Notes: generated from the sequence alone by a model not told the origin. A stretch of 64,000 bases of DNA from Myxococcales bacterium (GCA_020633335.1 JACKDU010000002.1:744001-808000), one strand, 5' to 3'; shown: positions 33,493 to 42,401, counted from the stretch's first letter. Numbers and translations: made by a program.

Positions 33493-34803
33493 GTGGACTA
33501 CGACGTGATCATCGTCGGTGGGCGACCCGCCGGAGCGACCCTCGCGGCCCGCCTCGGCGAGTGGGGCCACCGGGTCCTCATCGTCGATCGCGCGACCTTC
33601 CCCTCGCTCCCGCAGGTCCCCTCGTCGCCGGTGCTCTACCCGAGCGGCATGCAGCTCCTCGACGCGCTCGGGATCCCCGAGGCCGACTACGGCGTGCCCG
33701 AGGCGCAGATGCGCCGCCTCATCATCGAGTTCTCCGGCGAGTTCTCGGTCGAGATGCCGGTGCCGCGGATGCGCGACGGCCGGGCCTACGTCTACGGCCT
33801 CGACCGCAACGTCTTCGACGCCCGCCTCTGGCGAGAGCTGGAGCGCTACCCCAGCGTCGAGCGCCGCGAGGGCTTCGCGGTCACCGACGTCCTCCGCGAG
33901 GGCGAGCGGGTGGTCGGCGTCGAGGGGGGCCCGCACCCGCGCGCCGGCGCGGCCGAGCGCGAGCGCCTCAGCGCCCGCTGGGTCGTCGGCGCCGACGGCC
34001 GCTTCTCGCTGATCGCCCGCAAGGTCGGCGCCGAGGTGACCGAGGCCCGCGACCAGCACACCAGCACCGCCTACTTCGCCGACTGGGAGGGGATCGAGCC
34101 GATCGACGAGGGCCCGCCGGCGGGGCTCGTCCACACCACCGCCCGCGGCCTCGACGTCGTCTTCTTCGCGATGCCCGGCGGTCGAGTGTCGATCAACACC
34201 CACGCCCGCAGCGACCGCGTCGACGTCCGCGGCGACGCCGAGCGCCACTACCACGAGACCCTGCGCTCGCTCGCGCCGCTGCGCCAGCGCTTCGCCAGGG
34301 CCGAGCGGGTCACCCCGGTGATCGGCGTCAAGCGGATCGGCAACGGCTACCGGCGGGCGAGCGGCCCCGGCTGGGCGCTCTGCGGCGACGCGGTCCACTA
34401 CAAGGACCCCGTCGACGGCCAGGGGATCTACGACGCCTTCCTCGGCGCCGAGCTCCTCGCCGCGGCGATCGACGTCGCCCTGATCGGCGACGCGACCTGG
34501 GAGGGGGCGATGGCCAGCTACGCCCGCCGCCTCCACGAGGCCACCCACCCGATGTTCGTGGCGACCACCGGCCGCCTGGCCCGCGAACTCTACCAGGAGC
34601 CGCCGCTCGCGGTGATCCGGACGATCATCCGCTGGACCCTCAGCGACCCCGACTACCAGGACACCTTCCTCCGGGTCCTCAGCCGCGAGCTCCCGCCGCC
34701 GGCGATGACCTCGAAGCGGGTGATGGCGCGGGCCGTCGCCCGCGGCCTCCGGGGCGAGCTCCGGCGCCGCCTCGAGCGGGCGCTCGGACGTCGGGATCGC
34801 TAG
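33493..34803 (+). CDS. FAD-dependent oxidoreductase
   Basis: 436 residues. The N-terminal beta-alpha-beta nucleotide site reads DVIIVGGRPAGATLAARL with GGRPAG in place of GxGxxG, as is usual in the p-hydroxybenzoate hydroxylase/geranylgeranyl reductase group. GADGRFSLIARKVG (about residue 166) is the DG motif. WALCGDAVHYKDPVDGQGIYDAFLGA (about 295) is the GD motif contacting the flavin ribityl chain. It is likely a flavoprotein monooxygenase or reductase of a hydrophobic substrate. It starts from its own -10 element and shares its CTAG stop with the gene opposite. Confidence 0.88.
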   Translation: MDYDVIIVGGRPAGATLAARLGEWGHRVLIVDRATFPSLPQVPSSPVLYPSGMQLLDALGIPEADYGVPEAQMRRLIIEFSGEFSVEMPVPRMRDGRAYVYGLDRNVFDARLWRELERYPSVERREGFAVTDVLREGERVVGVEGGPHPRAGAAERERLSARWVVGADGRFSLIARKVGAEVTEARDQHTSTAYFADWEGIEPIDEGPPAGLVHTTARGLDVVFFAMPGGRVSINTHARSDRVDVRGDAERHYHETLRSLAPLRQRFARAERVTPVIGVKRIGNGYRRASGPGWALCGDAVHYKDPVDGQGIYDAFLGAELLAAAIDVALIGDATWEGAMASYARRLHEATHPMFVATTGRLARELYQEPPLAVIRTIIRWTLSDPDYQDTFLRVLSRELPPPAMTSKRVMARAVARGLRGELRRRLERALGRRDR

Positions 34804-35624
34804 CCCGCGGCAGACCCGTAGCGCTGCATCTTGATGTCGACGAGCATCCGCATCGCGTTGAGCGCCTTGAGGAGGATCGCCCCCTTGCGGCCGTCGGCGG
34901 TCTCGAACAAGACGATCTGCTCGCTCCCGTCGTAGCCGTTGGCCTCCTCCATGTGCTCGATCGTGAGGCCGGCGAGGAGCGCGTCGTCCGCCATCGCCTT
35001 GAACTCGTCGGCGCTGAGCTGCTCCTCCCCCGGGACGGTGTAGTTGTCGATCTTCGTCGGCCGCCCGCCCTCGTCCGGGTAGTAGTCGCCAGGGCTGGCG
35101 AAGAAGAAGAAGGTCTCGCCGGTGTAGCCCTCGAAGATCAGATCGATGAGCGGCACCGTCGTCTCGTCGAGCTCGGCGTCCGAGTACATCACCCCGGTCT
35201 CGAAGGAGTAGTTGCGGCCGTAGTCGAGGATGAACTCGTCGGTGCCGAACTCGAGGTCGGTGATCACGTCGATCGCCGAGTGGCCGGCGATCGTCACGCT
35301 CTCGGTGACCGTCGACGACCCGCCCTCGTTCGTGACCGTGAGGGTCACGCTGAGCTCGCCCGCCCGATCGACGGCGAGCGGCGCCGGGAGGGCCTCGCTC
35401 GACCCGGGGCTCGCCGCGCCCGGCCCGAACTCCCAGGCGTAGCTCTCGGCGTCGACGCTCTCGTTGGTGAAGACCACCGTCGCCGCCGGCGCGTCGCCCA
35501 TCACGGTCATCGTGAACGCCGCCTCGGGAGGCGCCGGCGGGGCGCAGCCAAGCCCCAGCCCCACGCCCATGAGGCCCACGAGCGCCGCGTTGATCGTCCT
35601 GCCCACCGTCCCCCGAGCTCCCAT
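34800..35624 (-). CDS. Lipoprotein with PKD-like domain
   Basis: 274 residues from the ATG at 35624; GAGGTG is 4 bases upstream, and a GTG at 35630 is the alternative. The signal peptide ends in GLGC. Residues about 30-110 resemble a PKD domain: ATVVFTNESVDAESYAWEFG, then a Thr/Val-rich strand and LSVTLTVTNEGGSSTVTESVTI. The C-terminal 150 residues are acidic, with aromatic segments (YTGETFFFFASPGDYYPDEGG), and unassigned. It is probably a surface beta-sandwich protein. The stop overlaps the FAD oxidoreductase stop. Confidence 0.75.
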   Translation of the reverse strand: MGARGTVGRTINAALVGLMGVGLGLGCAPPAPPEAAFTMTVMGDAPAATVVFTNESVDAESYAWEFGPGAASPGSSEALPAPLAVDRAGELSVTLTVTNEGGSSTVTESVTIAGHSAIDVITDLEFGTDEFILDYGRNYSFETGVMYSDAELDETTVPLIDLIFEGYTGETFFFFASPGDYYPDEGGRPTKIDNYTVPGEEQLSADEFKAMADDALLAGLTIEHMEEANGYDGSEQIVLFETADGRKGAILLKALNAMRMLVDIKMQRYGSAAG

Positions 35625-35644
35625 ACACACCTCGCCGCCGAGCC

Positions 35645-35650
35645 ATCCTA
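35645..35650 (-). promoter_or_regulatory. -10 element TAGGAT (PKD lipoprotein)
   Basis: GC-TAGGAT on the minus strand, 20 bases before the ATG at 35624. Confidence 0.45.
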
Positions 35651-35708
35651 GCCGCGAGGACCCCTCCCCGCGAGGTGTCTCGCGCCCCCAGGCCCCGCGC
35701 GGTGGCGC

Positions 35709-36725
35709 TCAGGACGACGCCGACGCGGCCGCGGCCGCGGCCGCGGCCCGGGCGGCGACGATCGCCTGCATGTCGAGGAGGAGCTTGGCGTCGGCCAGGG
35801 TCCCGAGCTCGACGTCGCCGCCGACCAGGCGGACGAAGGCGAGGCTCGCCGCGAGGTTGAAGGCGGTCGCCTTGCTCGTCCAGCCGAGCGCGCTCTGCAG
35901 GCGATCGCGGAAGTCGACGACCGACGCGACGATCCGCTCGATCGGCTGGGCGAGGAAGCAGAGGATCGCCAGCTCGTCGTACTCGCGCTGACCGATCTTC
36001 GCGCCCGCGTCGCGGAAGGCGGCCATCAGCGCCGAGAAGCGCTGGGCGATCTCGTGGGCCTCGAGGCCGCTGAGGTAGAGGACGTTGGCCGCGGTCTGCA
36101 GCGGGTCGCCCTGCCAGGCGCCGGCGTCGCGGTGGAGCGCCTGGTAGATCGCCTCGACGCCCTCGCCGATCGCCTCCGGCGTCCCCGGGCGGCCGACCAG
36201 CATCGCGCAGGCCGGGAAGTCCTCGGGCCCGGTGAGGAACCAGTGGTGGCGCTTCATCGCCTCGTAGATCCCCCGCAGGCGCGCGACCTCGTCGGCGCCC
36301 GCCGGCCGCCCGCCGGTCACCCGCCGGAGCACCAGGACCGCGAGCGCCTCGTGGACCTCGTCGCGGCGGAGGCCGACCTCGCGGAAGAGCGCCCGCATCC
36401 GCGCGACCTCGTCGAGGAAGGCGTCGACCGAGTCGCCGTACTTGACGAGCTGAGCGGCGAGGACGAGGCGCACCGAGGCGCTGATCCCGGTGTACCAGGG
36501 GAGCCGCGCGCTCATCGCGGCGTCGGCCTCGCGGATCCCGGCGGCGAGGCGCTCGGGGTCGCCGTGGGTGGTCACCAGGGTGATCGCCGCGAGGCGGAGC
36601 GGCACGTCGTCCTGCCACCAGCGGCGCCCGTCCTCGAGGGCGCGGTAGAGGGCGGTGAAGCGGGCGAGCGGATCGGCCGGGAGGAGGTGGTGAGGCGTCT
36701 CGAGGTCGTCGCTGCGGAAGGGCAC
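35709..36725 (-). CDS. DUF4003-like protein
   Basis: 338 residues from the GTG at 36725, chosen because a -10 element ends exactly 6 bases upstream; a GTG or ATG further up would add an implausible Arg-rich leader. The protein is helical. The segment MKRHHWFLTGPEDFPACAMLVG and the repeated pattern of helices about 40-50 residues long match the DUF4003 group described mostly from Firmicutes. The C-terminus is an Ala-rich run. Function unknown. It is transcribed away from the aldehyde dehydrogenase gene. Confidence 0.72.
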   Translation of the reverse strand: MPFRSDDLETPHHLLPADPLARFTALYRALEDGRRWWQDDVPLRLAAITLVTTHGDPERLAAGIREADAAMSARLPWYTGISASVRLVLAAQLVKYGDSVDAFLDEVARMRALFREVGLRRDEVHEALAVLVLRRVTGGRPAGADEVARLRGIYEAMKRHHWFLTGPEDFPACAMLVGRPGTPEAIGEGVEAIYQALHRDAGAWQGDPLQTAANVLYLSGLEAHEIAQRFSALMAAFRDAGAKIGQREYDELAILCFLAQPIERIVASVVDFRDRLQSALGWTSKATAFNLAASLAFVRLVGGDVELGTLADAKLLLDMQAIVAARAAAAAAAASASS

Positions 36726-36731
36726 GGCGCG

Positions 36732-36737
36732 AGGATA
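36732..36737 (-). promoter_or_regulatory. -10 element TATCCT, leaderless spacing
   Basis: GC-TATCCT on the minus strand ends 6 bases before the GTG at 36725, the same geometry as at 17475 and 43415. Confidence 0.55.
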
Positions 36738-36817
36738 GCGGAGCGGCGCGGGGCCGTCGCGCGCGCCGCTCCGCCGACGCCTTGACACCCGCGCGGGGCC
36801 GGACGGACGCTCGCCGG

Positions 36818-38335
36818 GTGAGCGCCGACGCCGACGATCGCCCCCTCCTCCACGGCCGCGAGCCGGCCTCCGGACGCCCTCTCCCGCCGGTGCCGATCGC
36901 CGGCGCCGACGAGGTCGCCCGAGTGGTCGCGCGGGCGCGCGCCGCCCAGGGGGCGTGGGCCGAGCGGCCCTGGCGCGAGCGCGAGCGCCGGCTCCTCGCC
37001 TTCCGCGATCACCTCCTCGCCCGCGCCGACGTGATCTTCGACGTCCTCGCCCGCGAGTCCGGCAAGCCGCGCTTCGAGGCGCTGATGCACGAGGTCTTCC
37101 CGATCGTCGACCTCGCCCACTTCTTCGCCACCCGGGCCCAGGCGGCGCTCGCCGATCAGCCGCTCCCGCTCCACCTCCTCGGCGCGCTCAAGCGGAGCGT
37201 CCTCCGCTTCGAGCCGCGCGGGGTGATCGGCGTGATCGCCCCCTGGAATTTCCCCTTCACGATCCCGATGGGCGAGGTGCTGATGGCCCTGGCCGCCGGC
37301 AACGCGGTCGTCGTCAAGCCCTCCGAGCACACCCCGCGGGTGATGCTCGCGGCCAAGGAGCTCCTCGACGCGTCGGGCCTCGATCCCGACCTCGTCGGCG
37401 TGGTCCCCGGCGACGGTCGCACCGGCGCCGCGCTCCTCGACGCGGGGATCGACATGATGGTCTTCACCGGCTCGGTCGCCACCGGCCGCAAGGTCGCGGC
37501 CGCCTGCGGCGAGCGCCTGATCCCCTGCACCGCCGAGCTCGGCGGCAAGGACCCGGCGATCGTCCTCGCCGACGCCGACGTCGAGCGGGCGGCCCGGACG
37601 ATCGCCTACGGCGCCTTCGCCAACTGCGGCCAGATCTGCGCGAGCGTCGAGCGGGTGCTGGTCCACGAGTCGCTCTACGAGGCGCTGGTCGCCCGCGTCG
37701 TCGAGCTCGCCCGCGGCCTCCGCAGCGGCGATCCGACGATCGATCCCCACATCGACCTCGGGCCGATGGTCGTCCCGGCCCAGCGCGATCTCGTCCAGCG
37801 CCACGTCGACGAGGCGGTCGCCGCCGGCGCGCGGGTCCTCTGCGGCGGCGCGCCGAGCCCGGGGCCCGGCAACTTCTACCCGCCGACCGTGCTCGTCGAC
37901 GTCACCCCGGAGATGGCGATCTGGCGCGACGAGACCTTCGGCCCCTGCCTGCCGATCCGTCGCTTCCGCGGGGTCGACCAGGCGATCGCCGAGGCCAACG
38001 CCAGCGAGTTCGGGCTCTCGGCCTACCTCTTCACCCGCGATCACGCGCGGGCCGAGGCGCTCGCGGGCCGCCTCCAGGCCGGCACGGTGATGATCAACGA
38101 CGTGCTCTACACCCACGCGCTCCCCGAGGCCCCCTGGGGCGGGGTCAAGCGCTCGGGGATCGGCCGGGTCCACGGCCTCCAGGCGCTCCGCGACCTCTGC
38201 GAGGTCAAGCACATCGCCTCCCCGCGGGTCGAGCTCCGCCAGCCCTGGCTCTTCCCCTACAGCGAGCGCCGCTTCCGGCTGATGCGGCGGGCGATCGAGC
38301 GGACCTTCGGCTCGCTCTTCGCCCGCCTCCTCTAG
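36818..38335 (+). CDS. Aldehyde dehydrogenase
   Basis: 505 residues from the GTG at 36818, the usual family length. It oxidises an aldehyde to the acid with NAD(P)+. Visible motifs: the nucleotide-binding region GVIAPWNFPFTIPM and VVVKPSEHTP, FTGSVATGRKV, the general base Glu240 in AELGGKDP, and the nucleophile Cys274 in NCGQICAS (34 residues after the Glu, as expected). The C-terminal basic extension (RRFRLMRRAIERTFGSLFARLL) is amphipathic and could attach to the membrane, as in fatty aldehyde dehydrogenases. TTGACA at 36782-36787 is a possible -35 box, but no good -10 follows. Confidence 0.93.
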   Translation: MSADADDRPLLHGREPASGRPLPPVPIAGADEVARVVARARAAQGAWAERPWRERERRLLAFRDHLLARADVIFDVLARESGKPRFEALMHEVFPIVDLAHFFATRAQAALADQPLPLHLLGALKRSVLRFEPRGVIGVIAPWNFPFTIPMGEVLMALAAGNAVVVKPSEHTPRVMLAAKELLDASGLDPDLVGVVPGDGRTGAALLDAGIDMMVFTGSVATGRKVAAACGERLIPCTAELGGKDPAIVLADADVERAARTIAYGAFANCGQICASVERVLVHESLYEALVARVVELARGLRSGDPTIDPHIDLGPMVVPAQRDLVQRHVDEAVAAGARVLCGGAPSPGPGNFYPPTVLVDVTPEMAIWRDETFGPCLPIRRFRGVDQAIAEANASEFGLSAYLFTRDHARAEALAGRLQAGTVMINDVLYTHALPEAPWGGVKRSGIGRVHGLQALRDLCEVKHIASPRVELRQPWLFPYSERRFRLMRRAIERTFGSLFARLL

Positions 38336-38378
38336 TCTCTCAGCCTGTCCAAATAGACATGTTCGAGATGCGCGGCGA

Positions 38379-40742
38379 TCACGGGAGCGGCGAGAGCTCC
38401 TCGTCGATCGGGTGGGTCCCGCCGAGGGCCGCGATCGCCCCCTGATCCCAGACCAGGATCTGGCGATCGGCGCTGACGATCCGCCCGGGCGCGAGCGCGA
38501 CCGCGCACACCGTGTCCTCGTGGCCCTCGAGGACCCCGAGGCGCGCCCCGCTGGCGGGATCGACGAGGAAGAGGAAGCGGCCGATCCCGACCACCAGGCG
38601 CTCGAGATCGGCGGCCGCCGCCTGGGTCGGCGCCCCGCTCAGGCGCGCGAGCTCGCGGCCCTCGGCGTCGTAGAGCGCGGTCCCCTGCTCGTCGGCGACG
38701 ACGAAGGTCCCCGCGGCCGTGACCGCCCCGGCCCGCGACCAGCGCCCGCAGGCGACCGAGCAGCGGACCTTGAAGGTCGCGAGGTCAAAGAGGCGCGCCC
38801 GAGCCCCCCGCCCCTCCGGCGAGATCGCCAGCGCGAGGGCGCCGTCGGGGCCGACGTGGAGGGCCTCAATCGGCCGCGGCCCGACCTGGTGGGCCTCGAA
38901 GGCGCCCCCCGCCGGGCTCGCCCAGACCCGGATCGAGCCGTCCTTGTGACCGCTGAGGAGGCGCCCGTCGGGGGTGAAGGCGACCGCCGTCGCGCCGATC
39001 TTCCGGCTCCGCGACCAGGCCCCGCCCTCGACGTCGAGGTGGACGAGCGCGCCGTCCTCGACGAGCACGAGGTGCGCCCCCGTCGGATCGATCGCCACCC
39101 GGCCCTCGCCGCCGACCAGGCCGCGGAGGAGCACCGCCCCGTCGAGGCGCCGGACGATCAGGAGCTGGTGATCGCGGCTGATGATCCGGTCGCCGGCGAG
39201 CGCGAGCGACTGGATCGCCGCGACATGATCGTGGAGCGGGAGCCCGCTCGCGCGATCCCAGCGCTCGCCGCCCTCGCGGCAGCGCCACTCGCCCGCGGCC
39301 GCCTCGAGCTCCTCGGCCCCGCCCTCGACGAGCTCGAGCGACGAGATCGGCGCGCCGTCGGCCGCCGCGAAGACCTCGATCCGGCCGCGCGCGACCACGT
39401 GGAAGGTCTCGCCGCCGGGGTCCGGAGCGATCGATCGGAGATCGTCGACGGGGCGGCGGGCGATCACCGCGCCGCTCGCCGCGTCGAAGAGGAGGAGCCC
39501 CTCCCCCGCGTCCTCGTCCTCGAGGGCGCCCGCGAGCGCGAGGCGATCGCCGCCGACGAAGTCGCCCGCGTCGCGGAAGTACCCGCGGGCGCTCCAGCGC
39601 GCCTCGCCGCTCGCCACGTCGAAGACCCGGAGGCGCTCCGAGTACTCGTCGATGAGCATCATCAGGCGGCCATCGGCGGTGATCGCCAGGCGGCCGAGAT
39701 CACGATCGAGGGGCCAGCGCAGCCGCGCCTCGAGGTCGGGGCCGACGATCTCGAGCCCCTCCTCCGAGATCAGGATCGCCGCCCCGCCGCCAGCGGCGAC
39801 GTCGACGGCCGCCCGCCGGAACGAGCGGATCGCCAGCACCTCGCCGTCCGGGGCCCGGACCTCGAGCTTGGAGCCCCGAAAGCCCTGGTCGAAGAGCCAG
39901 GTCCGATCGGCGAAGGACCAGACCCGGCGATCGTCGCCGCGCTCGTCGTCGCCGAGGGGCGCCCCGCTCCGGGCGATCGCCCCCGGCGGCAGCGCCGGGA
40001 GCTCGGCGCGGTAGCCGTAGGCGCCCGCGACGTAGCGGCGCGCGCCGACCCCAAAGCCGGCGTGGACGACGACCGCGCCGCTCCGCGCCGGCCGGGTCAG
40101 GGCGACGAAGCCCTCGTCGAAGCCGGTGCAGTCGGCCTCCAGCTCGCCGTCGAGATCGACGGTCAGGCGCCGGCCGTCGATCTTGAGGTCCGCCGACGAG
40201 TAGAACTCGATGTAGGCGTTGTCGTCGAAGGCGGCGACTGCGGCCTGGAGGGTCTCCGCGTCGTCATAGGTGAGCTCGCCGCGGATCGTCAGGGCGCTCG
40301 TCGGCCGCCGCTCGTAGCGCGCCGCCGCCTCCGCGTCCTGACGCTGGACCGGCAGCGCGGGCCAGGGCCGCGACGGCCAGGTGTGCGTGGGATCGAGGCG
40401 GATCTGGCCGGCGGGGGCTGGCCCCTTCTTCGCCGCGCTCGACTTCTTCACCGCGCCCGACTTCTTCGCCGCGCTCTTCTTCGCCGCGCTCTTCTTCGCC
40501 GCGCTCTTCTTCGCCGCACTCTTCTTCGCCGCGCCCTTCTTCGCGGTCGCGTTCTTCGCGGTCGACTTCTTCGCGCTCGCCTTCTTCGCGCTCGCCTTCG
40601 TCGTGGTCGACTTCTTCGCGGTCGACTTCTTCGCGGTCGACTTCTTCGCCGCGCTCGACTTCTTCGCCGCGCTCTTCTTCGCGCTCGCCTTCTTCGCCGC
40701 GGCCGTGGCCGTCACCTTCGCGCTCTTCTTCGCCGTCGCCAT
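38379..40742 (-). CDS. Histone-H1-like Lys/Ala tail fused to beta-propeller
   Basis: 787 residues from the ATG at 40742. Residues 1 to about 108 are almost only Lys, Ala, Ser and Thr in KKSAAKKSAAK units, like the C-terminal tail of histone H1 and bacterial H1-like proteins. After a Pro-rich joint (RPWPALPVQRQ) comes a folded domain (about 150-230) and then a WD40/YVTN-like beta-propeller of about 450 residues: DGRLLSGHKDGSIRVWASPAGG and GHEDTVCAVALAPGRIVSADRQILVWD are WD40-type blades. No signal peptide, so cytoplasmic. A DNA- or RNA-binding tail with a protein-interaction propeller is the natural reading; the role is unknown. Confidence 0.85.
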   Translation of the reverse strand: MATAKKSAKVTATAAAKKASAKKSAAKKSSAAKKSTAKKSTAKKSTTTKASAKKASAKKSTAKNATAKKGAAKKSAAKKSAAKKSAAKKSAAKKSGAVKKSSAAKKGPAPAGQIRLDPTHTWPSRPWPALPVQRQDAEAAARYERRPTSALTIRGELTYDDAETLQAAVAAFDDNAYIEFYSSADLKIDGRRLTVDLDGELEADCTGFDEGFVALTRPARSGAVVVHAGFGVGARRYVAGAYGYRAELPALPPGAIARSGAPLGDDERGDDRRVWSFADRTWLFDQGFRGSKLEVRAPDGEVLAIRSFRRAAVDVAAGGGAAILISEEGLEIVGPDLEARLRWPLDRDLGRLAITADGRLMMLIDEYSERLRVFDVASGEARWSARGYFRDAGDFVGGDRLALAGALEDEDAGEGLLLFDAASGAVIARRPVDDLRSIAPDPGGETFHVVARGRIEVFAAADGAPISSLELVEGGAEELEAAAGEWRCREGGERWDRASGLPLHDHVAAIQSLALAGDRIISRDHQLLIVRRLDGAVLLRGLVGGEGRVAIDPTGAHLVLVEDGALVHLDVEGGAWSRSRKIGATAVAFTPDGRLLSGHKDGSIRVWASPAGGAFEAHQVGPRPIEALHVGPDGALALAISPEGRGARARLFDLATFKVRCSVACGRWSRAGAVTAAGTFVVADEQGTALYDAEGRELARLSGAPTQAAAADLERLVVGIGRFLFLVDPASGARLGVLEGHEDTVCAVALAPGRIVSADRQILVWDQGAIAALGGTHPIDEELSPLP
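40468..40540 (-). repeat. 15-base tandem repeat coding KKSAA
   Basis: Plus-strand units CGCCGCGCTCTTCTT repeated about five times; on the coding strand each gives Lys-Lys-Ser-Ala-Ala. Copy changes would keep frame and alter tail length. Confidence 0.85.
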
Positions 40743-40853
40743 CGAGGCGCGATCATGCACCTGCACGGCGTTTCAGCGCCAGCGCCACGCGCACGCCACG
40801 CAAGCGCCACTCCGACGCGCCACGCGCGTCCGGCTCCCGCTCCGCGGGCCCGC

Positions 40854-41303
40854 TCAGCTCGCGGCGCCCGCGGACTTGCTCGCCCACCACTTGGCGAACT
40901 CGCCGACGATGATGAGCCCGTCCTCGTCCTCGTCGATCCCGTCGAAGAGCGCCTCGATCGCGGCCGGCGCCTCGTCGTGCCCGAGGCGCTGCATCAGCCC
41001 GCGGAACTCGATGAGGTCGATCGTCCCGTTGCCGTCGCCGTCGACCTCGTCGAAGGCCGCGCGGATCGCCGGGTCGATGTGGAGGCGCGGCTCGCTCGCC
41101 CACCAGCGGGCGAACTCCTCGATCTCGATGAGGCCGTCGCCGCTCCCGTCGAGCGCGTCGAAGAAGGACTCGACGGTCGCCGGGTCGTGGGTATCGCCGA
41201 GGCTCCGCATCAGCGCGCGAAACTCGATGAGATCGATGCTCCCGTTGCCGTCCTTGTCGACCTGGGCGAAGGCGGCGCGGACCTCTTCGTCGATGCCCTG
41301 CAT
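40854..41303 (-). CDS. Four-EF-hand calcium-binding protein
   Basis: 149 residues from the ATG at 41303. Four EF-hand loops are visible: DKDGNGSIDLIE, DGSGDGLIEIEE, DGDGNGTIDLIE and DEDEDGLIIVGE. All have acidic residues at loop positions 1, 5 and 12 (or Asn at 5), so they should bind Ca2+. The protein is a clear tandem duplication: each half starts with ID..(I/V)RAAF and ends FA(R/K)WWAS. There is no signal peptide, so it is probably a cytoplasmic calmodulin-like buffer or sensor. It lies 111 bases upstream of the H1-like/propeller gene on the same strand. Confidence 0.93.
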   Translation of the reverse strand: MQGIDEEVRAAFAQVDKDGNGSIDLIEFRALMRSLGDTHDPATVESFFDALDGSGDGLIEIEEFARWWASEPRLHIDPAIRAAFDEVDGDGNGTIDLIEFRGLMQRLGHDEAPAAIEALFDGIDEDEDGLIIVGEFAKWWASKSAGAAS

Positions 41304-41311
41304 GGCCCGGG

Positions 41312-41317
41312 ACGTTA
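41312..41317 (-). promoter_or_regulatory. -10 element TAACGT, near-leaderless spacing
   Basis: TAACGT on the minus strand ends 8 bases before the ATG at 41303. Confidence 0.45.
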
Positions 41318-41395
41318 CCACGCCAGTAGGCCCAGTAAGGAGGGGCACGCTGCGCGCAATTGCGCGCCGCCTCACATTTGGCGATCGTGGGGGCG

Positions 41396-42379
41396 ATGGG
41401 ACGCCGCCGCCTCGCCCTCCGCCCGCTCCTCCCCCTCGTTCTCGGCCTCGTCGTCGCCTGCGGCGACGGCGATCAGCGCGAGGGCTCGTCCGCCTCGGGC
41501 ATCATCACCAGCGCCAGCGCCAGCGCCAGTGTGAGCGCGAGCGCCAGCGCCAGCGGCTCGTCGACCGGCGGGAGCGAGGGCGGGAGCGAGGGCTCGACCG
41601 GCGACACGACGGGCGACGGCGCCACCGGTGGCTCCGGGGCCACGACCTCGACCTCGGGCTCGACCAGCACCTCCACGAGCACGTCCACGAGCACCTCCAC
41701 CTCCACGAGCACCTCCACCTCCACCTCGACCACCGGCGACACCACCGGCGAGATGATGGAGTGCGCGACCGACCTCCTCGCCAAGGTCCGCGACTTCCAG
41801 AGCTCGCACCCCGACTTTGAGGCCGAGATCGGCGCCGAGAAGGGGATCGTCGCGGTCGACCTCGGCGGCGACCACAAGCCGGTCTACGCCGGCGGCGGCG
41901 GGACCCAGACCACCCACGGGCAGCAGTATTTTGACCAGTGGTACAACGACGTCGGCGGGGTCAATCAGCCCTTCGACGTGTCGATCCCGCTCACCGACAA
42001 CGGCATGGGCGCCTACGTCTTCGACTCGGCGGCCTTCTTCCCGATCGACGGCCAGGGCTTCGGCAACGAGGGCAACCCGCACAACTACCACTTCACCCTC
42101 GAGCTCCACACCAAGTTCAAGTACCTCGGCGGCGAGGTCTTCAAGTTCACCGGCGACGACGACCTCTTCGTCTTCGTCAACGGCAAGCTGGCGATGGATC
42201 TCGGCGGCGTCCACGGGCCGATGAGCGGGACGATCGACATGAACGCCCAGGCCGGCGCCCTCGGGATCTCCCCGGGCGGCGTCTACACGCTCGACTTCTT
42301 CTTCGCCGAGCGCCACACCGTCGAGTCGAACTTCCACATCGAGACGACGATCGCCTGCATCGAGGTGATCCCCGGCTAG
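41396..42379 (+). CDS. Fibro-slime-domain lipoprotein
   Basis: 327 residues from the ATG at 41396. The signal peptide ends in LVVAC. A linker of about 95 residues holds Ala-Ser, then Gly-Ser, then Thr-Ser repeats. The C-terminal 200 residues match the fibro-slime domain known from Dictyostelium and Fibrobacter surface proteins: the Gly-Gly-rich segment before FDQWYNDVGGVNQPFDVSIPL, FKFTGDDDLFVFVNGKLAMDLGGVHG (calcium/PA14-like core) and YTLDFFFAERHTVESNFHIET. Such domains bind carbohydrate or matrix. It is probably displayed on the cell surface at the end of a flexible stalk. Confidence 0.88.
   Translation: MGRRRLALRPLLPLVLGLVVACGDGDQREGSSASGIITSASASASVSASASASGSSTGGSEGGSEGSTGDTTGDGATGGSGATTSTSGSTSTSTSTSTSTSTSTSTSTSTSTTGDTTGEMMECATDLLAKVRDFQSSHPDFEAEIGAEKGIVAVDLGGDHKPVYAGGGGTQTTHGQQYFDQWYNDVGGVNQPFDVSIPLTDNGMGAYVFDSAAFFPIDGQGFGNEGNPHNYHFTLELHTKFKYLGGEVFKFTGDDDLFVFVNGKLAMDLGGVHGPMSGTIDMNAQAGALGISPGGVYTLDFFFAERHTVESNFHIETTIACIEVIPG
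41668..41734 (+). repeat. 6- and 12-base repeat coding Thr-Ser
   Basis: Repeats of ACCTCCACGAGC/ACGAGCACCTCC inside the lipoprotein linker, all multiples of three. An Ala-Ser repeat (GCCAGC) lies just upstream at about 41511-41556. Confidence 0.8.
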
Positions 42380-42401
42380 GCGAGCGCCCGCGGGCCACCG
42401 C

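Noticed and set aside
36782..36787. TTGACA as the -35 box of the aldehyde dehydrogenase promoter
   Set aside because: No TAnnnT or TATAAT-like hexamer follows at 16-19 bases, and the other promoters here lack TTGACA, so a chance match is likely.
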